Assembly: GCA_948470475.1 (NCBI GenBank)
Contig: OX419346.1
Span: 20,396,917-20,460,916, forward strand
From: Galaxea fascicularis
Lineage: Eukaryota > Cnidaria > Anthozoa > Scleractinia > Euphylliidae
Length of the DNA stretch: 64,000 bases
Reading direction: 5' to 3'
The notes under the pieces were generated by a model. The model had not been told where the DNA came from. It saw only the letters and a list, made by a program, of their open reading frames with translations, and searched no databases. Positions 14,937-26,900 of this stretch are shown piece by piece. Position 1 is the stretch's first letter. Each line of letters opens with the position of its first letter. Both the position numbers and the translations under genes were made by a program.

Positions 14937-17900
14937 GTAAGTGTTTGCTTACTTTCATCGCTTCAAAGCACACACAGTACTCATCTTTGTTAATGATACT
15001 TCCAAGTGGTTGCTTTTCATTTGTAACCCTCCACGGAATCAGTGAATAAGGTGATTGTATGCGCATGGCACAAACCTAACACATTGACAAACCCTTTTAC
15101 ACGGTTAAATTACATGGTTAAATGAGGTAGTTGTAACCCACAAATTACTGGATTGTAATGAGATAGTTGTAACCCACAAATTACTGGTTTGTAATGAGAT
15201 AGTTGTAACCCACAAACTGCTGGTTTGTAATGAGATAGTTGTAACCCACAAATTACTGGTTTGTAATGAGATAGTTGTAACCCACAAATTACTGGTTTGT
15301 AATGAGACAGTTGTAATCCACAAATTACTGGTTTGTAATGAGGTACCGGTAATTGTAACCCACAAATTACTAGATTGTAATGAGACAATTTATTCTAACC
15401 CACAAATTACTGGTTTGTAATGAGACATAGTTGTAACCCACAAATTACTGGTTTGTAATGAGATAGTTGTAACCCACAAACTGCTGGTTTGTAATGAGAT
15501 AGTTGTAACCCACAAATTACTGGTTTGTAATGAGATAGTTGTAACCCACAAATTGCTGGTTTGTAATGAGATAGTTGTAACCCACAAATTACTGGTTTGT
15601 AATGAGATAGTTGTAACCCACAAATTACTGGTTTGTAATGAGATAGTTGTAACCCACAAATTGCTGGTTTGTAATGAGATAGTTGTAACCCACAAATTAC
15701 TGGTTTGTAATGAGATAGTTGTAACCCACAAATTACTGGTTTGTAATGAGATAGTTGTAACCCACAAATTACTGGTTTGTAATGAGATAGTTGTAACCCA
15801 CAAATTGCTGGTTTGTAATGAGATAGTTGTAACCCACAAATTACTGGTTTGTAATGAGATAGTTGTAACCCACAAATTGCTGGTTTGTAATGGGGTACCA
15901 AGAGGAAACAAACTGCATTTGTAGACCAGTTGCACAGGTATTTTTGGGAACGGATCACAGCAGCATTGTGAGCAGTCAATGACTATGGTTTTCAGCGTAA
16001 CATTCAATGACATTGATGCTAAACATGATCATTGCAGTGTTCCTTTCTGATCATAATTACAGGAGAATACAGTGGAGTTCCTGTGCCGACCTGTTAGGTT
16101 GTCCTGTGGTCAACAGCATACTGCTGTTGTAAGTTCATCTGGAGATGTGTACACCTGGGGACGATCACAGAAAGGAAGGTACGCAGTAACATCTTGTGAT
16201 GTGTTTTATACTCTAAAGATACTTATGTGATCATTCCAGTATTTCATTCCAACAAGTGACTCAGTCAGTAAGTCATGATCCATTACCTTGTGATTACTGT
16301 CATGTTCTATCATTATCACCTGCTGCTGTTAACTGAAGGGTTTTCTGCAAACACTGATTGGTGCTGTTGGGTGAGTTCAAGGTGATTTTGGACTGTAAGA
16401 TCAAAAAGTGATATATGCCCCTTTTGCTTAATCAGATCAAAAATGCTGACTTTTTATACTTTTAATGCTTTCTTGTAATTTAAGATCATCATGGATTTTA
16501 AATAAATTTTTACGTAGTTAGATAGGATTTTACACCCACACAGGTTCACACCAGCCCCCAGGTTGCCTCAGACCGACCTGCCCCATCAAAGAGAATATGT
16601 AATAATAATAATATTATTATCATCATAATAATTTATTACTTATTAGGTGCAAATTAGCATGTGAATATGATCAAATGCGCCTTACAATTTGAAGTCTTTG
16701 CAGTTCTAAATTCTTTTACAATTCTCAAATCAAACTAAACCAAATGAAATGTTGGTTTTTGGAGAGAAGGGAAAACCGGAGTACCCGGAGAAAAACCTCT
16801 CGGAGCAGAGTAGAGAACCAACAAACTCTGCCCACTTATGATGCCAAGCCAGAGAATCAAACCCGGGACACATTGGTGGAAGGTGAGCGCTCTCACCACT
16901 GTGCCAATGTTGCTCCCTGTGTATAATTGTATATGTATATAATTTATGTATGTGCAAAACCCTTCAATTGTAATGATTATTATTGCTGATTATAGGCTGG
17001 GTCATGGAGACCTGATAGAGGAAGAAGGAAAGTCTGTGCCCTTCAGAGTGGAAATTCTGCACATGCACAGGTGAATTATCGCTCAAGATTGCAAGCTCTC
17101 AGTTCGCAGACAATATGATATACAGTACACTACTTTAAATAATAAGCAATGAGAAGCAAATTAAAACAAAGCATGAAACATTATTCATTTATTGTTCATG
17201 GGTTTATTTACCCTGGTTTCAGAGGCCCGTTGAGAAAATAAATATACCTAAAAACCAAAACAGAAGGCAAGAAACGGGCCTCTGGTTACAGGAGCTGAGA
17301 AATTTGTTTCCATATCATCAACTTTAGGACAGAATTTGTCCTGGTTTGACATTGATTGGTTCTTCAAATGAAACAACAATAAATTTTGTGATTGGCTTAT
17401 GAAAAGCGTGGTTTCCCAGCTGACTGAACACAACATATATGATTGGCTTAGGAAAAGCTTGGTTTCCTGGGTGACAGCATAGCTTGGAAATGAGGTTCAG
17501 TATTTGTGGGACCAGAGGTTAGTTTTTACTCTAGGTGCTTCACGATTCGTGGCCTCGGCTTCGATTCACCGCGTAATATCCCTCCACCAAAGGAAAAAAA
17601 ATAACCTCTGGTACCCAGGGTAGGGTTTATTATGAACCAACAAAATGACCAGCTCCTAGCGGGCTTGTTAGCTCAATTGGTAGGTCACTGCACCTGTAAT
17701 TTGAAGGTTATGGGTGTGACTCTTATAAAAGCCTAAGTTAACATTAAGCTTTTAAAGCAGCATACCCAACTCTTATGATCTTTCACATATTAATTTAAAG
17801 CTCTAAAGCTATAATTTCCAGAAAGTCTGCCCATTTGAATGCCAACAACTGCTGTTTTTAAGAGTACTTATTTCAGAAATTGTGCATTAGAGAATCTTGA

Positions 17901-20900
17901 TTGGAGTTCTAGAGAGTATTTCCAGTGTTCGCTGTATATAAACTGAGGGTCAGAATAATTGTTGCAGGATTATTGTATTGTCAGTGGCTTGTGGGATGGA
18001 ACATACTCTGGCTCTTTGCAGTGATGGGGTGAGAATTTTGCGTTAACACAAGTGATTAGGATATAACTTCTCCTTACAATATCAATATATTGTCCAGCAG
18101 ACAAATGAGAATAGGTGATGAGAATAGACAAATTGATCAGCCAGAGGGTGTTATCTTCACTTAACCCAAATTCTCTTATACGTAATGTAAAATGAACTGT
18201 ATAACAGCTAGAAAGGAGGATTACTAACAGGGGTTTCAATAAGTTTTGAAACAGCCTTCTGAGCTTGCTAAAGGAAACAGCAACCTGATTAATTTTTTTA
18301 ACCATTTTAGTGAAATCTAGACAAAGTAGGAGGCGGTGAGAGGTAAATTTTGACAAACTAGGCGGTGATTTTCGCCTGTTGCCGGCTTCTAATGAAACCC
18401 CTGACTTATCAGATCTTGGGAGTTGAAGCTTTAAATTACTAGTTTAAATATTTTGAACTTATTTATTACTTACAGTGATCATATCTGTGGAGTTACTTAA
18501 CATTTCTGTTAAAAATAAGTATTTTACGTTTGGTTGTATTTCTGTATCATTTAGGTGTATTCTTGGGGTTCATCTGAGTATGGACAGGTAGGTCATACAT
18601 GCATATATACAGGAGGAATTTTAGCTGTTGACAATGATGTAGTGTCGACTATGTAGCACATGTCTTGAGGATCAGACAAAGACCTAAAGAAATCTGACCC
18701 AACCAAAATCCATACAATACTCATGTGAATGCTTGGTTTTCTTATTGGATCATTTTCTCATACGATCTTCCAGGGCTTTTTCTCTTTTGATTATCTGTTC
18801 TGGTAAATAAATTTACGTTGGGTAGTGGCATCCGCAGGCTATTCTAGACCAGCACTCTCCTTATACTCCTCCTTTCATCGGGCTGTTTGTATTGACTTAT
18901 TTTGATTTGTTACTCTCAAGCTTGGCCAGGGAGACACCCAACAGCAGACACGCCCTGTGTACATCACAGAACTGTCTGACAAGAGGTGTATAGCAGTAGT
19001 ATGTGGACACTACCACTCCATGGCTCTATCAGCAGACCATCGGGTGTGGTCATGGGGGTGGGGTGTCCATGGTCAGTTAGGAGTGGCTGGTATTGAAGAT
19101 GTTTTACTGCCAACACATGTGACAGCGCTTGATGAGTATGAAGTCATTCAGCTAGCTGCCGGGTACTCTCACAGTGCTGCACTATCATCACAGGTCAGTG
19201 GTTATCACAGGTTTATTTAAATTCTTGTTTCCTGCGGGCAGTACCAATGTTGTGGCTCACCTATAAAAAAAAGCGAAAATATAAGGAACTCTTCAGTGAC
19301 ATTGATACCCAAGGGAACCATAAACTCAGTCACCTTCTGCCAGTGCGTTCTCAGCAGAATTATAATCTGAGATCGACTCGCGCTTTTGCCGTGCCTGTCT
19401 GCAAGACAAACAGGTTCAGAGACAGTTTTATCATTAGCCATTGTATGTAATGTATTTTAAATTCTCTATACATTTTTATTGTAAATACTTTATTTTCACA
19501 TAATTCAGCCAATTGGCTGCAAGGTGTATTTATTAATAAACGGTCTTACTACTACTATGATGTCACATTCACCCCACAAACAAGCTCATGACAGAAACCA
19601 AATGAAGATCTGTTGTAAGATTTTTTATTTCCTCATGCTGTAAATGAAATTATGTACACCTGAAATTGCTGGAAAAATGACTGTATATTTGACTCTCAGC
19701 CACCAACAGAGCATGTAGAGACTTAGGGTCAAGCTGTCTAAATTACATCCTAAATGATATAGTTTGAACTCTAATTTGTATAATTTTATCATGCTCTTTT
19801 CACAGGGCCAAGTGTTTACATTTGGAGGAGGTAAAATATTCTACTTCTGGTTCTACATGCACAGTAAATCCATAGATACTCAGTAAAATGTTGGCAGAGA
19901 CATCAGTGGTCTCAACCAGGCAAACTCGTTGAAGGAATTTTTCACTTTTTGTGACATTTGGAGGACCTGGCAAAAGTTGGGGATATTTGTGCTCTGAAAC
20001 AGTAGCTTAACAGGCTATTGTTTTTGGCAAACTGAAAATGTGAGGTATGGAGTAACTTACCCTGAAGGTGAAAAAATTGGCAAAAATTATATCCGTATTA
20101 ACAATGACTTAGTAATACATAAACAAGTAAAAATGAGTGATATAATTTCCCGACGTTTCGGCGACTTCATGACGCCATTATCAAGGGTAGAAATGAGACT
20201 AAATGAGACTAAATGAGACTCATTTCTACCCTTGATAATGGCGTCATGAAGTCGCCGAAACGTCGGGAAATTATATCGCTCATTTTTACTTGTTTAAAAA
20301 TGATATCAATATTGAATTGTTGGACTGCCAGATATGGTGTCTGCTACCTGAGAATATAAACTTGATGCTTTTTTCTCTCTGTTTTGTTAAGGTTTGTACG
20401 GCCAACTGGGTCTTGGAACAAACGTCAAACAAACCCTTCCACAACTGGTGGAGACTCTGAAACAGGAGAGAATTTATTTGATCTGTTGTGGTTCATTTGA
20501 AACTGTAAGTGTAGACTGGGTCATTTAATTTAATCACTTTCTAATCCCAGTAGCGTTAATCAGATAGCATAATAATATTTATGTTTTCATCCAGATGGCT
20601 GTAACAGAAGATCAGAAACTCTTCAACTGGGGGAGAAGTCCACATTTCTTTCGATATCACATGGTGAGAGGAATAATTTGAATCAAGATGCATGCATGAT
20701 GTGGTTTAATTAATAAAAAATACTCAATTCTAAATTTGATAAGAACAGATAATAAAACTCAATAATCCAAGTAAAATACATGTGCCAGATTTGCATACAC
20801 TGTACGTTTTCAGACTTATAAATCAAATTTTCAGGAGATGTTTTGCACAGTTAATTTACAATAAACTTCTTTTCTGTTTTTTCTAATGTGGACTGTCCCA

Positions 20901-23900
20901 TGAATACTGCACAGAACTTACATTCGCTTGGAGAAAGTAGTAATAATAATAATAATAACTTTATTTCAGTGTCAATCTTCTAGCTAGCCTATAATATAGG
21001 CCTACAAAAACTGTTAAAAGATAAATACCATGAAATAAGCTTTCAGAGCAGAAGAGTTGTATGCTCCAACTAATTCACTCAAGTTGTTAAGTTAAAGATG
21101 TAGAATCATGAAAGACAAAGATGACTTCTGTGTAGGCGATCACAAGTCTTTGTATATTCCACTTGTCTTCTTATCAGTGCTGATCTTGCAGTAACATTGC
21201 ACTAAAAAATATACTTGATTTCCAGCGTCAGGAGTTCCGTTCAAAGCGTTCTGCACAGACCTCTCTTCCACTGAATGCAATTTCCCATCGCTTGCTCCCT
21301 GTGAAAATGGATTGTACATTCTCGTCTCGGATTAAAGATGTGAGTGACTTTTCAGTTCCAAAATTAAATTGTTATGTGTACAGTGGAGTTTTAGAATTAA
21401 GCACCATCATATAATTATCACTCCATTTGCATGTACATTAATTTTAAGTTCCAATTCTATGCACTCTGTTTTCTGAGGTGACAAATTTTGTGTATGAACA
21501 GAAGAAAATTCAAATGTGCCAAAATGTATATAGCATACCTATATAGCTACGCAGCCAATGTCTTTGTTCATTGTACTTGTTTTCGTGGCATTCTTGTTGA
21601 TGCCGGCACCGTCATTGCTTAAGCTGCCTGTTTTCTCTGCTGTAAGGTTTGTTGTGGTAACTGGCATTACATGGCGCTAGTGGAGTCAGGTCAGGTTTAC
21701 AGCTGGGGATTAAATGACTATGGACAACTGGGGCTTGGCAATAAAACAGACTCACAAGTAAGTGATCAGTGACAGGCCTACCTCTAAACAGCCCTTTAAC
21801 TTCTTCAATAAGACGATATTATGATCGTTTGATTTGTTACAGATGAATCCCAGGTTGCTCCACAAGCTTTCAAACAAGCTCATTACGACAATCAGTGTGG
21901 GGGCGGAGTGTTCTGTTGCCATGGATGCAGCAGGGTTGGTGTATGTGTGGGGCAGAGCTGACTCAGGACAGGTGAGCGTAAAAGACTAAAGGTCAGGACA
22001 GGCTTGGGGTTCGACATGTAGCAGAAATGGGAAATTGGGACACTTGTAGGGACAATTTCCCTTGTGTGATGCCCCACAAAGTTCTGGGGTAGGATCAGAC
22101 ATTTGTCCCCACTACAAGCTGCATGAAATTCAGCTGTCTGAAGCAGATTAAATTGACTGTCACATTGCATGCACCAGCATGCTGGCACATTCTGTACCGG
22201 CTGCATGCCTCACATGGAGTGAATTAACACAAAGGGGCCTGCGTATACTCATGTCCTTACCATGTCATCTGTGTTGGCTCAACCTAATTCTACAGAATGA
22301 TTGCCTGAAAATAGGATGCAGCAAATTGCAAAATTATGGCTGTAGTTTAATAATAAATAAAGTTTTAGACTTGCCCATCACTGACTTTAAAATGAGTACT
22401 CAAAGTAATATAATATAACCTTCCTTTTTACTCTAAATATTGAACATTAAGTAATCAGCTATGTATCTTCCTATTATCGTAAATCTTGTCTTTTTAACTG
22501 TACACATCCAGTCCTTATAGTTCCTTGTCAATGTACTTTCGTTTCTCTTGTTTTACCTGTTACTTTATTGTAAGTTACCTTCACTTTCACTCTGTAAGGT
22601 TGAATTGTTGTAAATTATTTGTTATGCGTCAAATCCACTGCTCGCCTCGAATAGCTGTTGCTAACTGCAAGCAGTGCGTTTTTTTTTCTCTGTATGTTTT
22701 TTTAAGTCTTTAATAAACTTGAACTTGAACTTAACTTGATATTCATTTACATTAATTTTGAACAACCCTCCCAAACAGTGGCATAAGACACTGAATGAAG
22801 AACAGTGTTGAGAGTACACATTTTGATAACAAGGAAAAGAGTTTAAAAATAAAGGTTGGAATCCACTACAGGCACTTGCCACAAAGAATGAACAAATTCA
22901 CCTTGTTTCCACTTGCCATGAGCACTAAGTGTTGCCTTCAACTGTTCTTACAGTTGGGGTTGGATTTCAGTTGCATTGGTGCCAACAAAAAAGACGTTGC
23001 AGTACCCTGTCAGCTTACCAGTCTGCCACCACTGAACAGAAAGGCTTCTGTTACAAGCGAGGTCTGATTTGGTTACTAAGTACATTTGCCAGTTACTTTT
23101 AACTGTACAATACTCTTCCAGCTTACTTCTGTTTAGTATACCTTGCAAAGGGTGGGCTAGTGTCACTTTGCCACTCATTTACGATTGTCTGTCTCCTGTT
23201 TAGTTAGCTACAAATGTCGCCATGGCAAGGAAAACAAAGAGGAACTGAAAGTGGATTGCCCCTGTCACAAACTGTTGCACTTTTTCTGACAAATTCTGTC
23301 AATTTTAGTGTTTTGGGAGAAGACTGTCACCAGTTTAAATCAGAGCCTTGTTACTTGGCGCTTCCACCCCTTTGAAGGCCTTGTACCATGTGTCTTCTCT
23401 TCAACGGAGTTTGTTTATTGATCAACTGTTGCTTCATTGATTGCTATTTTAAATGGTCAGACTGGTTTTGTTTCTACTCAGCACTCACACAGATCTGATC
23501 CCAACTTTGATGTGGACATTGCTTGGGATTTACCAGATCTTTCATCAGTTGGTGAGTCTTTCACTTGCTTTGTTTTTTTGCTACAAACATTATTTCCTCA
23601 TTTTAGCACACAGAATCAAACAGGTGCCTCTCATCATGTTCTTCACAGGCAGCCATGCATGAAAGCATAATGGTGACCTCTTGATAAATGTGAAGCAACT
23701 ATGTAATGCAACATCACCCTGCATCACCATTGTTTTGACCCAATTTTCAAGTCACAGGCATATCATGCCTCATACCCTTCTTACTAAGCTTTCAGTTCAA
23801 CTGTAATATAACAGATCATTACTGAATAATATTGTTATGTACAGGCAATAAGTCAGCTCCTTATGGCAGAGAAGCACTAGCAGTAGCGTTGCGTCAATTG

Positions 23901-26900
23901 AGTGATCATTATACAGCCCAGCCAATGATCAGGTATCTTACAGGGAGTAATTCCTACTTCATGTATAAAATCGTAATGTTTCACCCAGTTACCCACAAGG
24001 TTCTCACTTCCCCCAAAAACGGGATATTCCTGGGGAAGGTGGTGACTACAATGGACCCCTCCCTCCAACCCCCCACCCCCCACTATTACAATGTTGATTT
24101 TTAGCGGTCATGAAAATGCAGGTTAGTCCAGCAATGGCTCGAATGTTTCAACTGTCTGGGGAAAGGGGGTGGGGGTGGGGTGAGGGTTGTCTAGGTCTAA
24201 ACGGCAGTAATAGAACCACATGTGTCAAGGCGTTATAAGGATGGAAGTGTGAAATTTTCTAGTTTTCACCCAAGTTTGACAAGTGTCCCAAGGTCTTATG
24301 ACCTTATACCTGGCTTATGTCCGGTAATAAGAATCCTCCATTAAATGGCTGTGTAGTTGACATTGTGTTTAACCTGCTCATATGGCCACTGATGTGATCA
24401 AGTTACTTGCCTGGTTTTGTTCATCATTTTCTCCTTCTTTGCAGGCACTGCTTGGATATCAAAGACTTTCTGGCAGCTGCAATAATTTATGAAACTATTG
24501 GTGAATGGCCACAGGTTAGTACCTGAGCTCCATGCATGATGCATAGGTGTGGCTAAGAAAAAAATGCTGTCTTCCTCAGAAATTTGGCGGGAACATGACC
24601 ATAAGGACCAATTTGGCTCTCATAAGTAATTTTAGAGTGGCTACCCGATCACTGGATTATTTATCTGAACGGAATCAGATGCTAAGCACACGGCCAGCAT
24701 GATCTGAACAGTCTTGTTTAAGTTGTGGTCTGGCTCATCATTTAAATCCCCAATTGTGACACTCTTTCTGACTTAGCCAGCCACATGGCAGTCTAATCAA
24801 GACACCCTTCGCTAAGAGGTTGGTACTTTCATAAATCTTTGGGTTGGGTTAAGGCTTGACAATGCACTAACAACTTGTTCCTGGAAAAACCATTGACAGT
24901 CTTTTGGTTATAGGAACCAATTGAACCATCATTTGGATGAAAACAAAACCACTTTATCGTTTAAGGCCAAGCATAGACCTCTTACCCTAGCAAGCTGGGG
25001 CCCAGCTTGCTATGGTCAAATCTACCTAAACTAAACTTTGTTTAGTTCACTATGGTTTCATTAAATCCTTTCACAGGTTCTTGGATACAGTTTAAGATTC
25101 CTGAGTGATTGTTTCACAACAGTGTCATGCATTGAAACAAAGGGAAAGGTTATCTCATCAGCCTTTGATGTTATGCATCATGTCATCAGGTAGCTGGGCT
25201 ATTTTAAATGCTTAAACTTACAGTCACCATAGTGAGGAATGAGTAATCACTAATACAGTCAATCATCAACCATACAGACCCTGATTATCCAGACACATCC
25301 ATTACCTGGACTTTGTCAGGTCACCTAGCAAGTCCAGATAATTGGCATTTGACTGTAATTCTGTTTAATTTGTTTTTCTTGGGATGCTTTGTAGCAAAAA
25401 GGGTTTAGATTTGGAAGATTATGGGCCCATTTTGTACTGATATATGATTAGTAACATTTTGTTGATTTTTTTTTGTAGAAAATTCACAGAAGCTCAAGTT
25501 AGTGGTGAGCAATCAACACAACAAACAGTGTGGCTTCTTCAAGAGGTTCATAAATTAGTCTGTGTTTTCTTTTTAAAATATTTACTTACAGTTTCACTAA
25601 ATTGTTTAGATATTAAATAAATGCCATTATTGTGGTTGGATTTAATCATCTTGGGATAGTAGGGCCTTAAGTTTTCAGGAGCTGACAGGGATCAAGACCA
25701 TGCAACCCTCCATTTATGCCCTGGTTTTAGTTGCAATATTAGGGACCTTAAGCAACAATAACGACGACGGCAACGAGAGCATCATTTCTTGTTTTTGTAA
25801 CTCTTTTGCGATTATTCCAATTTGTTTAACGTGGTAAATGCTGGCAAACTGTTCAGAGCCTAAACTACTGTGAATGGTGTTAAGGCAAAGAAAACAAAAG
25901 AAAAAGTTGCCGTCATGTGCTCACGTTCTCGAGAAAACCTAAAATTTGGTCATTTCATGTTGTTGTTTTGCAGAGGACGGCAAAGAAATGTACAAAACTG
26001 TAAACGCACGTGCAGAGTATTGTTTTGGCTCATTAATCCCATTGTTTTGTGGCGTTCTCGTTGCTGTCGTCGTCATCATTGCTTAAGCTCCCTATTTTCA
26101 TTTACTCATCAGCACTTATTTATTTACCAGTGACATGTATAAACAAGGCAATTGATGCCTGTGTTTTGCAGTGTTTTTTTTTTCCTAACAGTTTAGAACT
26201 TAATATGTTACAAAAGTTTAATAACTATTGATTCTTTTTCTGTTTCATTCTAATCTAGATTCTGCAATTCTGGTGTAAGAATTTTCTTCCCTGTGAAAGC
26301 CTGGAGTGTTTTTTGTTGGAGTATCTGGACTTTGTTGGGTACCCACTCAGTTTAATCATGATCAGGTACTTGAATAGGTGTCTGATATTTTTTATTGTCA
26401 GTTGGTTCTTATAATGAAATGAGGATTCTTTAGAGACAGGTGATCAGGTCAGCAACCCAAAGTTAGCTTTAATCCATGTTAACTAACATGATTGTGATGT
26501 TGTAGCTATAATTAAAAATTTTAATTTACTCATATTTAACCCAGGTTTATTAGGATTCAAACAACTCAGCCATTGTATCATCAGTCAATCAACAAATATG
26601 TTTAATTCTCTCATGGTGGCTCATATGTTCCTCTTACACCTGTGCAGTGCTAATGTAGGTCTGCAATGTACATATACAACATCAGCCTGGAAGTTGAATT
26701 GTCCTTATATAAGCTGTTCCACTTTGCTGCCTTTTTTGATATCCCTAAGACAATCAAGATTCCATTTTTGGCTTTTCAGGGACCCTTTTCTTTCACCGTT
26801 AATCTCAAAAGATTGTCAGGAAGTAAGGGAAAGAGAGGTTACAATGCCACAGTTTAGTACTGTATTTTTCAACAAAGTCGTAACACATGTTGCAAGTCAA

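Noticed and set aside
15120..15893. CRISPR array
   Set aside because: The units are contiguous with no unique spacers, and this is an animal genome.
15390..16013. Long repetitive open frames on both strands over the minisatellite
   Set aside because: They arise because the 36-bp unit is a multiple of three; the same peptide repeats with no start context or family.
26598..26779. Start of a separate 301-residue protein at 26598
   Set aside because: The sequence before 26780 is intronic; the acceptor at 26778-26779 joins in phase with the exon ending at 26365.
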